36,024 nt of DNA. It comes from Longimonas sp046498435 (lineage in GTDB: Bacteria; Bacteroidota; Rhodothermia; Rhodothermales; Salinibacteraceae). Below the pieces are notes generated by a model. It saw only the letters and a program-made list of their open reading frames with translations. It searched no databases and was not told the DNA's origin. A program made the translations under genes and the position numbers. The stretch spans positions 1 through 36,024 of the forward strand of contig NZ_JAWOAR010000238.1 of the NCBI RefSeq assembly GCF_046498435.1, written 5' to 3'. Of this stretch, positions 8,520 through 16,525 are shown piece after piece. The stretch's first letter is position 1. The number at the start of each line of letters is the position of its first letter.

Positions 8520-8875
8520 GCTACGAAGACGTTCTGTTAGAAGAGTGGTGGCTACACATTACGTGCTATCTACTTGCATAGATCAAACCTACGTTATGCA
8601 AAGTAGGGCTACCATCTCCTGTTTCCGGGACGCAACGCCCCCAAAATCAGTGAATACCGAGCAAATATAACTTGAATATGTGGCTTCTGTAGCCGTATAG
8701 CCCGACCCATCCCAAAAGTGACACGAGGCTGCGGAACACCCTATAGCACCCTCAATGTTTGGTGCACACACGTGTTCTTTTCCCAACCAGGTGTATTCTT
8801 GCCACCGTTTCCTCACCACACGACTCGCAACTCGTTTGCGGCGTGTGCCAGGCGCGCAAGAAATCACCTCCCTGT
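8520..8875. other. intergenic region between osmC (-) and a small membrane protein gene (+)
   Basis: No gene is supported in these 356 bases. The left part holds the osmC upstream region with an imperfect inverted repeat (8570-8606). The reading frame of the right-hand gene is open back to 8759, but the residues there do not align with its paralogue, so they are not treated as coding. Confidence 0.6.
8570..8606. promoter_or_regulatory. imperfect inverted repeat upstream of osmC
   Basis: CTACTTGCATA (8570-8580) and TATGCAAAGTAG (8595-8606) are reverse complements apart from one extra base, with 14 bp between them. On the minus strand the spacer contains TAGGTTTG, an exact match to the Bacteroidota -7 pattern TAnnTTTG, though I found no matching -33 TTG at the right distance. 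Position about 50 bp before osmC suits an operator. The function is inferred. Confidence 0.4.
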
Positions 8876-9334
8876 ATGGTAGACTTTTGGATGTTGGTGT
8901 CCGACTGGTTCATGGGGCTGGGTCGGCAGTACGGAGTTGACCCCGTAATCTTCGGAAGCATTTACGTGACGACAGTGCCTTTCTTCTGGGTCTCGGTTGC
9001 CTGGCTGGTACGAAATGCTCGCGCCGGAACGTCAATTACGCTGCCGGTGTGTTCCACCAGTTTCTTCACGATTGCTGCGTACGCCTACCCGTTTGCCGTA
9101 GGCGAGAACCTGCCAATCTGGATATATCTGGTAGCAGCAGGATGCATTGTGTGTTGCAGCCTCACCACGCTGCGCACCGTCCGTCATGCCATCCGTACCC
9201 CCGATATGTACACCGCTGCCTCTCACGAGTCTGCTTCGCCATCTTCCACCTCAAAACGCGGTCCGGAAGCCGTGCCGGTTTCCTCATCTCAACCGCTCTC
9301 CTCTCCTGTTCAGCGCGCCTCGTCTTCGATTTGA
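8876..9334 (+). CDS. small three-helix membrane protein, paralogue of the next gene's N-terminal domain
   Basis: I do not recognise a named family. The first 105 residues align without gaps to the N-terminus of the oxidoreductase at 9611, sharing DWFMGLG, YGVDP, IFGSIYV, SVAWLVRN, SFF, GENLP and RTVR. Three hydrophobic helices are predicted at about residues 26-46, 57-77 and 79-99. The tail of about 45 residues is Ser/Pro-rich with no domain. The ATG at 8876 gives a start exactly equivalent to that of the paralogue. It lies 276 bp before that gene. It may have arisen by tandem duplication with loss of the enzyme part, or may be the free form of a partner domain. Confidence 0.75.
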   Translation: MVDFWMLVSDWFMGLGRQYGVDPVIFGSIYVTTVPFFWVSVAWLVRNARAGTSITLPVCSTSFFTIAAYAYPFAVGENLPIWIYLVAAGCIVCCSLTTLRTVRHAIRTPDMYTAASHESASPSSTSKRGPEAVPVSSSQPLSSPVQRASSSI

Positions 9335-9610
9335 CGGGCGGCGGCCAGCCTCCCCGCCACCACCATCTCTATCACTCGCTTCTGCGCGGTACCGAGCCGC
9401 TGGAGACGTCCGCTGTTACGGTATCCCTCCTTTTACAAGGCATCGGATTGGGTACCAGACACGCTGCAATGCAGAGACGGGCCCCTGCTCATTCAGTCTA
9501 CCGTCCAAAAGGTTGTAACAGTGCAAAGGCCCACCGCACCTACGGGTGGTCCATGGACGTAGCAGCGTGCCGGGGCCAACACACTTTTTTGCACGTACAG
9601 CGAGTGCACT

Positions 9611-11434
9611 ATGATGAATCTATGGGCCGTACTGGTTGACTGGTTTATGGGACTCGGCGCCTCCTATGGCGTTGATCCCATCATCTTTGGAAGCATTTAC
9701 GTAGGAGCTATTCCGTTCTTTTCGATGTCGGTAGCCTGGCTGGTGCGCAACATCCGCCGTGAATCCTCAACGGTTGCCCCCACGCTATCGGCTTCGTTCT
9801 TTGCGCTCTCGGCATACCTTTACCTGTTCTGGGCCGGCGAAAACTTACCGTTGTGGGTCTATGGTGCCGTAGCGGCCCTTGTGGCGTATGGAGCGTTTGC
9901 CACCGTGCGCACCGTGCGCGACCAAACAACCGTTTCGGAGCCAAGCGTCGCCGTATCATCAGAAGAGAACTTCGACGTGATCGTTATTGGAGGCGGCGCG
10001 GGCGGACTCACCGCAGCGGGCGTGGCTACGAACATCGGGGCTCGCACCCTCATGATTGAGCGCGATCGCTTAGGGGGCGACTGCACCTGGCACGGCTGCG
10101 TGCCCAGCAAGGCGCTGCTGAAAAGCGCAGACGTAGCCCACAAGGTACAGCACGCATCCGAATACGGGGTGGATGTACCCGAGGCTACCGTCAACTTCCA
10201 ACAGGTCATGGAACGAGTGCGCACGTTGCGGCAAGAGGTGTACGAAGATGCCGATGCCCCTGAAATCTTCGAAGATATGGGCATCGAGGTAGCGCACGGT
10301 ACAGCTCACTTTGTAGACGATCATACGGTGGCGATTGACACCGACACGGGCACACGCCATGTGCGTGGCGACCGTATTGTGGTGGCCACCGGAGCCCGTG
10401 CCATGACCCCTCCTATTGATGGGCTGAACGACGTGGAGTACCTCACCAACCATTCGCTCTTCGAAATCGATGAACAGCCTGACCACCTGGCAATTATCGG
10501 AGCAGGTCCCATCGGCATCGAAATGGCGCAGGCGTTTGCTCGACTGGGCTCGCAAGTCACGGTCCTCGAAATGGGCGATCGGATCTTGCGCAATGACCAT
10601 CCCGAACTCACAGCCATGCTGCATGGGCGCCTGGAAGACGAAGGCGTGCGCTTTGTGCTCGAAGCCCGCGTCGAGCAGCTTGCCCCAACCGATGACGGAC
10701 GGATACGCATCCAAGCCGCACACGACGACGGTCCCCAAACGATCGTGTCTGATGACGTCCTCATAGCAGCCGGACGCGTGCCAAACGTGGAAGACTTGAA
10801 CCTGGATGCAGCGGGGGTTGCGTATTCTAATAAGGGAATTCCGGTTGACGATTCCGGGCGCACCAACCAGTCCCATATTCTGGCTGTGGGGGATGTCACG
10901 GGCCGCTACCAGTTTACGCACATGAGCGAACACATGGCCAAGACGGCACTGACCAAGGCATTACTTAAGGTGCCAGCAAGCTTCGACACTGAGCATGTTC
11001 CGTGGGTAACGTACACCGACCCTGAGCTGGCCCACCTCGGCGCCACCAAAGCCGATCTCGAATCGGAAGGCGTCTCGTTCACAACATATCGCTTCCCCTA
11101 CTCAAAAGTCGATCGTGCCATCACCGACGGCGATACCCTCGGCGAAATCAAGGTGTATGCAACAGCCTGGAACGGAAAAATTCTGGGCGCAAGTGTTTTG
11201 GGCGCACGGGCCGGAGAGCTGATCAGCGAGTTTGCTGTGGCCATGCGCAATGGCGTAACACTCCGGTCCCTATCCGACACGATACACCCCTACCCATCGT
11301 ATGGATTGGCGGTGCGGCGCGTAGCCGATCAGTGGTATGCGCAGAAGCAGTCGGCGCGCATCACGCGATGGGTACAGCGCCTGTTCGGATACAGCGGGCC
11401 CGTCATCGAGCCTGATCCTGAACGTGTCGTGTAG
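9611..11434 (+). CDS. membrane-anchored MerA-like FAD-dependent pyridine nucleotide-disulphide oxidoreductase
   Basis: The 607-residue protein has two parts. Residues 1-105 form a three-helix membrane domain shared with the preceding gene. Residues 118-607 form a class I flavoprotein disulphide reductase: FAD motif VIGGGAGG (about 125-132), redox cysteines Cys158 and Cys163 in GGDCTWHGCVPSK (CX4C), NAD(P) motif IIGAGPIGIE, second FAD motif ILAVGDVTG, and a C-terminal dimerisation domain. The C-terminus has IHPYPSYG where MerA and lipoamide dehydrogenases usually have HPTLSE or HPYPTLSE, so the His is kept but the paired Glu is not. There is no heavy-metal-binding HMA domain and no vicinal C-terminal cysteine pair, so mercury reduction is not supported. 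The substrate is unknown. ATG at 9611; 9614 is also possible. Confidence 0.9.
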   Translation: MMNLWAVLVDWFMGLGASYGVDPIIFGSIYVGAIPFFSMSVAWLVRNIRRESSTVAPTLSASFFALSAYLYLFWAGENLPLWVYGAVAALVAYGAFATVRTVRDQTTVSEPSVAVSSEENFDVIVIGGGAGGLTAAGVATNIGARTLMIERDRLGGDCTWHGCVPSKALLKSADVAHKVQHASEYGVDVPEATVNFQQVMERVRTLRQEVYEDADAPEIFEDMGIEVAHGTAHFVDDHTVAIDTDTGTRHVRGDRIVVATGARAMTPPIDGLNDVEYLTNHSLFEIDEQPDHLAIIGAGPIGIEMAQAFARLGSQVTVLEMGDRILRNDHPELTAMLHGRLEDEGVRFVLEARVEQLAPTDDGRIRIQAAHDDGPQTIVSDDVLIAAGRVPNVEDLNLDAAGVAYSNKGIPVDDSGRTNQSHILAVGDVTGRYQFTHMSEHMAKTALTKALLKVPASFDTEHVPWVTYTDPELAHLGATKADLESEGVSFTTYRFPYSKVDRAITDGDTLGEIKVYATAWNGKILGASVLGARAGELISEFAVAMRNGVTLRSLSDTIHPYPSYGLAVRRVADQWYAQKQSARITRWVQRLFGYSGPVIEPDPERVV

Positions 11435-11435
11435 C

Positions 11436-11520
11436 GCTGCACCCGCCAAACACGCACCCTGCCAGGCACCGTAACGTGCCAGGCATACGTGTACAGACAT
11501 AACGCGTTAGGCGGGTCAGC
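11436..11520 (+). repeat. nested inverted-repeat element after the oxidoreductase gene
   Basis: An outer stem (11436-11447 with 11510-11520) pairs 11 bases with one bulge. Inside are ACACG/CGTGT (11450-11454 with 11488-11492) and GGCAC/GTGCC (11465-11469 with 11476-11480). TGCCAGGCA also occurs twice as a direct repeat. No T-tract follows. It could be a 3' processing or stability element of the upstream gene or a leader of the acyl-CoA dehydrogenase homologue. Only the sequence symmetry supports it. Confidence 0.35.
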
Positions 11521-11558
11521 ACGGTATCGCGTTTCCCCGAATCTGCCCTGAGTCTGCT

Positions 11559-13274
11559 ATGAAAGGTTCAACGATCACAACACCCATCCTCGATAATCAA
11601 TTTGCCGCTGACCGAATGCTGCGCAACGCGCTGGCCCACCAGTTGCCAAGCACTGTGTTCGACTCAGCCCACGACCGTCTCCATGAAGAAGGCGGCCGGC
11701 AACAACAACGGTATAAAGTGCGCCAGCAGGCCAATGAGCCTGAGCATCCCGGTCGGGTTCGCACCGAAGATGCCTGGGGGCACCCCATCCAGCAGGCAAC
11801 CGTCCCTACATCGTGGACACAAGCACGACGTGCCATGACAGACCATGGGATGGTGCAGATGGCTCAAGGACAACCTTATGGGTCTCACAGCCGACTCGTG
11901 CAGATGGCCCTCATGCATCTGATGGCGCCCGAAGCACCTGGGCTTGCTCCCCTCATCGCCCGAACCGATGTAGCCGTATACACGCTACTGCGTACAGGCA
12001 CTGCCGAGCACGTGAAGCACCTGGTGCCGCGCTTTACCAGCAAAGACCCGGATACCGCGTGGCTTTGCGATATTTGGGGCACCAGCCATCTCCTCTCCTC
12101 TCCGGACACCGCCCTTCAGGCCGCCAACGAGGATGGCACCTGGCATCTACACGGACGTGTGCTCACTCACAGCGCAACCTATCCCGATGCCGCTCTCATT
12201 GTAGCTCCCGATGCCGACGGCACCCGCCATCTCTTCCTGCTCAAAGAGCCCGCGAAAGCCTCTGGCCTACGTATCGACACCCCTGCGACTTCGGTAGCGC
12301 ATCCCGAGGCTCCCACAGCTACGCTACAGCTTGACGGCGTTGCTGTTGAACATCTGACCGATACCGTGGGTCGCCGTGGCCCTGCGCCCTTTCTGCAGTA
12401 CATATGGGACGCAGTCATTACGGTAAGTTGTATGCGGCGGGCATTGGCCCTGGCACGAGGCGCCGCTGAAACATGGCGAGTACAGGACAAAGAGTTGGCC
12501 TATAACACGCTGATACAGGAAACGCTAGCTGATATGCAGGCCCGCTATGAATCCGCCTTTAACCTGACTGCCCGTTGCGTGCAAGCGCTGGGGCGTATGG
12601 AGGCTGAACACCAGGATGCCGCCGAAGCGCTCGTACCGCTCCTGGCTCCGCTGGCCAAGCATCATGCCTTGCATCAAGCGGGCCATGTGAGCGCCCGTGC
12701 GCTGCACATATGGGGACAACCAGCACTGCGCTCACAAACAGGCCTAACAGCCACACTCGACCGATTGCGGGCTCAGACCACAACCAATGGCACCCCACAT
12801 GATATGGCGCTGCATCTGCTGCATGTCATTGAGCACAAGCAGCAATTTGGCAGTCTGCGTACCGACTTCAAAGATACGCTTCGTGGGCTCTCAGTCGAAA
12901 CGCTCGTCCCGTCCATGAAGGCTGCCGTATTGGCCTTTCGCGATGCAAATGACTGGATCAAAGACGCCCGTGCAGCAGGCGGCGAAACCCTGGAGGCGGG
13001 CGCTGGACGCTTTGCACATACCGTGGGGAATGCCCTGTCGGTAGCGCTCATGATTGATCATGCCGAGTGGGCGTTGCGCACCCAGCAAGACGGGCGCCCT
13101 GCTGCTGCGGTAGAACGATTTGCAACCACTCCCCTAAATCATATCAGCGATCTGGATCCGCACGACGCGTACGTGCTCACATGGGACTTCAACTGCCCCA
13201 CGCTCTTCGATTGCCACTCGGGCACTGCCGGCGATGCATCGCTTAAAGCAGTTGACTCGCTCTTGGCTACCTGA
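11559..13274 (+). CDS. degenerate AidB-like acyl-CoA dehydrogenase homologue
   Basis: The 571-residue protein follows the AidB branch of the acyl-CoA dehydrogenase superfamily in length and order: an N-terminal extension, a segment like DAWGHPIQQATVPTSW matching the AidB N-terminal region, a middle beta domain and a C-terminal helical bundle. Key motifs are eroded. The FAD-contacting TEKQGGSD region reads DIWGTSHLLSS, and the segment equivalent to IWEGSGN, which carries the catalytic Glu, reads TTNGTPHD with Asn410. Classical dehydrogenation is therefore doubtful; a structural, DNA-binding or other role is possible. The frame is open and uninterrupted, so it is not an obvious pseudogene. The ATG at 11559 begins 124 bp after the oxidoreductase gene. 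Confidence 0.75.
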   Translation: MKGSTITTPILDNQFAADRMLRNALAHQLPSTVFDSAHDRLHEEGGRQQQRYKVRQQANEPEHPGRVRTEDAWGHPIQQATVPTSWTQARRAMTDHGMVQMAQGQPYGSHSRLVQMALMHLMAPEAPGLAPLIARTDVAVYTLLRTGTAEHVKHLVPRFTSKDPDTAWLCDIWGTSHLLSSPDTALQAANEDGTWHLHGRVLTHSATYPDAALIVAPDADGTRHLFLLKEPAKASGLRIDTPATSVAHPEAPTATLQLDGVAVEHLTDTVGRRGPAPFLQYIWDAVITVSCMRRALALARGAAETWRVQDKELAYNTLIQETLADMQARYESAFNLTARCVQALGRMEAEHQDAAEALVPLLAPLAKHHALHQAGHVSARALHIWGQPALRSQTGLTATLDRLRAQTTTNGTPHDMALHLLHVIEHKQQFGSLRTDFKDTLRGLSVETLVPSMKAAVLAFRDANDWIKDARAAGGETLEAGAGRFAHTVGNALSVALMIDHAEWALRTQQDGRPAAAVERFATTPLNHISDLDPHDAYVLTWDFNCPTLFDCHSGTAGDASLKAVDSLLAT

Positions 13275-13364
13275 CCCTGACGCGACCGTCGTCGCCATCT
13301 TTACCTACAAAGCGATTAGGCGGCGATCAACGTCAGTAAACCGGTATCAGCAAACTCGTCATTA

Positions 13365-13437
13365 GCACGGTGGCCCCGTGCCTTGGACTGAGCGTTGCGG
13401 GGAAGCTCGCTCGGTCTGGGGCACGGGGCCACTGTGC
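13365..13437 (+). terminator. 30-bp hairpin between convergent genes, possible 3' end of the plus-strand gene
   Basis: Arms at 13365-13394 and 13408-13437 pair over 30 positions around a 13-nt loop. The five differences from perfect complementarity are all G-U pairs in a plus-strand transcript but C-A mismatches in a minus-strand one. The core is GTGGCCCCGTGCC. It is 90 bp after the acyl-CoA dehydrogenase homologue and 26 bp beyond the end of the outer-membrane protein gene on the other strand. There is no T-tract, so intrinsic termination is uncertain; transcript-end protection is another option. Confidence 0.5.
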
Positions 13438-13463
13438 GTATAAGGGATGCAGGGGCGAGGCGC

Positions 13464-15851
13464 TTACAACTGAATCCGGTAGCCGAATAGGAAGCGGCTC
13501 ACGTCGAACGAATTAAATGTGCTATACTCCCCAAACAGCGCGCCGCGTCCGAGTGGATATTCGGTACCCACGAAGACATTGGTTACGATGCCCAGGCGCA
13601 ACGCCCGTGCACTGGCCACTCCTAACCCAACGCCTGCATAGGGCTCCAACGGTTGCCCCGTTTGCTCTTGCACAAGCGTACTACCAAATGAGTAGGCTGC
13701 GTTTGCCGTAATCGCCAGCGAGGTGGTGCTTGGGCTGGAAGCCAGCGCAACCTCGGGCATGAAGCGGAACCGCGACGACGGCGTGTTGCGGTAGTCTGCC
13801 CGAATGCCAATTTGATACTGTGTAGGACCCGTTCCGGCGCGGAATCCTGTTACTGGCATCACGCTCGTGAGCGGCCGTCCGAAGAACGAACGATAGAATC
13901 CCCCCGAGGTGCGCGGCGGCCGGTCAGTTGATTGCTGCGTAGACTCTTCTTGCTCGCCGCGACCTTCCTGACTGCGGGCGCGCTCCAGTTCTTCTTCTTG
14001 GCGGCGTATCTGTCGGCTCATCTCGTCGATGCGGGCACGCAAGTCAGCCACGCGTTCATCTTCATCGGCACGCTGAGCGCGTGCTTCGTTATCCCGAGCT
14101 GCGTTATCGCGGGTGTCTTGGTCGCGCAAGTCGCGCAGCGCACGTTGCACAGTGCGCTCGACATCTTCGTCGGTGAGGGTGCGCTCGCCATCGTCGGTAC
14201 GTTCGCTGAGGGCGTCGCGCACGGCCTGGCTAATGGACTCGGCACTTACATCGGAGGAGACTGCCTCTTCATCTGATCCCAGACGGCGCACTTCCGGTTC
14301 GCCCTCTCCAAATCGGATGTACACGGCCCCGACTTCGGGAACAGGAATCGTCATCGACTCGCCCGACAGGTTCGAGCGTGCCGGCTGGGCTTCGGCAGCT
14401 TGCTGCACGGTATCGCGGACACCGGTCATCTGCTGTTCCATCTGCTCCAGCCGCTCAAGGCGTTCTTGCAACTGCCGCTCCTCCACGCGCTGCTCCAGCG
14501 AATCGACACGAGCCTGTAGGCGCTCTGCTTCGGTGGGCGCACGCTGCTCGGGCTGCTCGGGCTGCTCGGGTTGCTCTGCCTGCACTGTTTCACGGCGTTC
14601 ACGGCGATCGTTGCCGCCAATGCCAAACGACACACCGATGGCGTACATCAGATTGGCTTGAAGGTCAGTATTTGCAGTGGTTTCTGTACGTTGCGCTTCT
14701 GTAAATACCGAGCGCAGCGAGCCTGTCAAACTGAAGTTATTTCCGACAGGAATATCGAGTCCGGCCCCTGCCGTAGCAAAGAACCGATCACTGGGAAGCG
14801 GAGCTGCATCCGGGATATCATTGCTGTAATCAGACATAATGTCGAGGTAGCCCCCACCCAAGATGGCGTACGGAGAGATGCGTGCATTTCGATTGGCCGG
14901 TTGGGGGATGAGGCGCAAACGGGCTTCCCCGCCGTACATCTGGATGCTCTGGAAGGAACCGGTGACCTCGTCGAACAAGGCATTTCCTTCAGTGCCGCGT
15001 GCATAGAAACCGTGTACGCTGAGCACCGAGCCCAACCGTACGCCTGCATTCACGCCACGCAGGGTCTGGTCTTTGGGCATGCCGAGCGCATCATCCCACT
15101 CAATACGCCCAAGGAACGGATCCACCGAGAGCCGCACGCCGCGGAGTCCGTCGCCAAACTGCTCGCGTACGGACGCATCGAGACCCGTACCCTCATTTAG
15201 GGGACGGCCGCCCAGAAAGAGCGTAACTCCGGCACGAAGCGACGGGTTAAGCACGCGCTCTTCCTCCGATGCCACACCGCTGTCTTCGCTCAAAAACGTA
15301 GCCGCAGGATTATAGCGATAGCCAAGCACAGAGCCCCCAACAGAGAGGCGATATCGGTTGTAGGAGTAGGTGATGCCGCCACCGAGCGAGGTATAGATCG
15401 TTCGGTTTTGGTCTACCCCCTCGGCATCAAACTGCAAGACTCCTGTACCAAAGCTCAGGTATGGGATGAGGCCCTGGGTACGCAGGTTGGCCCGCAAGCG
15501 CGCACCATAGCGGAGCAAATCTACCTCGCGGTCGATGGGCGCAAGTTGGTCGAGTTGGCTAAAGTCGGTTTCGAAACTGGGCCCATAGAAAGCCTGGCCT
15601 GCAATTTCGAGATACTGCCCCAGGTTGATACCCAACTCACCACCATAGAGGACATCGGAGCGGAGGCCCGATTCGTTTTCCCCCTGAAACCACTCTACTG
15701 TGGGCGAGAACGTGTAGCCTACGCTGCGCTCTTGGGCCTGCGTGAGAGGGCTGAGCGCTGCGGTGGCAATAAGCAGCATAGATCCCACAAGAAGCAGGCG
15801 CAACCTTGAAAAGCACTGTGGTAAGCGAAAAAACTGTATCATATCATGCAT
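13464..15851 (-). CDS. large outer-membrane protein: beta-barrel, coiled coil, beta-barrel
   Basis: The 795-residue product starts with a signal peptide (basic, then LLLVGSMLLIATAAL, cleavage near TQA/QE). Residues about 35-415 are alternating hydrophobic/polar strands with repeated short turns such as YGGELGI and GAGLDIPVG, typical of an outer-membrane barrel. Residues about 420-640 are charged coiled coil with a tandem EQP repeat at the front. Residues about 655-795 form a second strand-rich domain ending in FLFGYRIQL, with the terminal aromatic-hydrophobic pattern of barrel proteins. I know no named family for the whole. The ATG at 15851 is used; 15842 is equally possible, while the longer frame to 15923 places extra Cys-rich residues before the signal peptide. 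It lies 95 bp after the lipoprotein gene and may share its transcript. Confidence 0.78.
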   Translation of the reverse strand: MHDMIQFFRLPQCFSRLRLLLVGSMLLIATAALSPLTQAQERSVGYTFSPTVEWFQGENESGLRSDVLYGGELGINLGQYLEIAGQAFYGPSFETDFSQLDQLAPIDREVDLLRYGARLRANLRTQGLIPYLSFGTGVLQFDAEGVDQNRTIYTSLGGGITYSYNRYRLSVGGSVLGYRYNPAATFLSEDSGVASEEERVLNPSLRAGVTLFLGGRPLNEGTGLDASVREQFGDGLRGVRLSVDPFLGRIEWDDALGMPKDQTLRGVNAGVRLGSVLSVHGFYARGTEGNALFDEVTGSFQSIQMYGGEARLRLIPQPANRNARISPYAILGGGYLDIMSDYSNDIPDAAPLPSDRFFATAGAGLDIPVGNNFSLTGSLRSVFTEAQRTETTANTDLQANLMYAIGVSFGIGGNDRRERRETVQAEQPEQPEQPEQRAPTEAERLQARVDSLEQRVEERQLQERLERLEQMEQQMTGVRDTVQQAAEAQPARSNLSGESMTIPVPEVGAVYIRFGEGEPEVRRLGSDEEAVSSDVSAESISQAVRDALSERTDDGERTLTDEDVERTVQRALRDLRDQDTRDNAARDNEARAQRADEDERVADLRARIDEMSRQIRRQEEELERARSQEGRGEQEESTQQSTDRPPRTSGGFYRSFFGRPLTSVMPVTGFRAGTGPTQYQIGIRADYRNTPSSRFRFMPEVALASSPSTTSLAITANAAYSFGSTLVQEQTGQPLEPYAGVGLGVASARALRLGIVTNVFVGTEYPLGRGALFGEYSTFNSFDVSRFLFGYRIQL
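14542..14577 (-). repeat. 9-bp tandem repeat inside the outer-membrane protein gene
   Basis: Four near-identical 9-bp units (plus-strand GGCTGCTCG) encode EQPEQPEQPEQ at about residue 430, at the junction between the first barrel and the coiled coil. Such repeats can vary in copy number by replication slippage without shifting the frame. Confidence 0.8.
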
Positions 15852-15946
15852 AGAATAGAGTGTAAAGCATCCGCCAACAACAAAGCGGTCGAGGAGACAA
15901 GACGGGCACAGGGCATATGGCAATTATTTTGTGCCCCGATACTGTT

Positions 15947-16525
15947 TTAGTCGTCGTACCACACAGCCGCTGGTGTTTCAGCAATACGGTCAAGCCGGAG
16001 CACAAGCGTCCCGTTAACAGGCTGGGTAAGCCCTGCATAGCGATCAGGAGCATATGCATTTAAATCCACCTCGCTGCGCGGCTGGTCAGCATTTAAGCGC
16101 AGTCCCCCGTCGACAATGTTGAACCGGATGAGTTCAGGCAGAAGCAATTCGCGCCGGTTTTCCTCGGCTACCTGACTGAAGTCTACGCGCACCTCGTTAC
16201 GCCGGGTGCTGAACTGTCCACTAATCTGCGAACTTCCATCGCTTCCTTCCATCCGGTACACCAGATTGACCGTCGCATTGCCGCCAAAGAACTCCAGGCG
16301 CGGCGAACGATCAGAGGTTACCAGAGTGTCGCTCAATACATTGAAGTTATCGACACCAGCGACCGTAAACTCAAAGCGGTCGAAGGTATACGTGCCTTCC
16401 AGATCAGAAGGAGCAGGACCCGACTCGTCCCCCCCGCATCCAGCAAGCACGAGTAGGCCAACCAACAGCCCTATAGGTGCAATGTGGACGCAGAGCCTGT
16501 GGTAAACGGAACGGATAAAAGACAT
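15947..16525 (-). CDS. putative lipoprotein of unknown function
   Basis: The 192-residue protein has a signal peptide with a good lipobox, LAGC, at Cys30, followed by GGDESGP, so the mature form is probably lipid-anchored. The mature part is strand-rich and polar and starts with LEGTYTFDRFEFTV, a pattern seen in lipocalin-like or small beta-sandwich lipoproteins of Bacteroidota, but I cannot name a family. The start at 16525 gives the cleanest signal peptide; an ATG at 16552 is an alternative. It lies upstream of, and on the same strand as, the large outer-membrane protein. Confidence 0.75.
   Translation of the reverse strand: MSFIRSVYHRLCVHIAPIGLLVGLLVLAGCGGDESGPAPSDLEGTYTFDRFEFTVAGVDNFNVLSDTLVTSDRSPRLEFFGGNATVNLVYRMEGSDGSSQISGQFSTRRNEVRVDFSQVAEENRRELLLPELIRFNIVDGGLRLNADQPRSEVDLNAYAPDRYAGLTQPVNGTLVLRLDRIAETPAAVWYDD

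Noticed and set aside
8589..8867. minus-strand frame starting at GTG 8867 near GGGAGGTGA
   Set aside because: The Shine-Dalgarno-like bases overlap the start codon with no spacer, and the product has no recognisable features.
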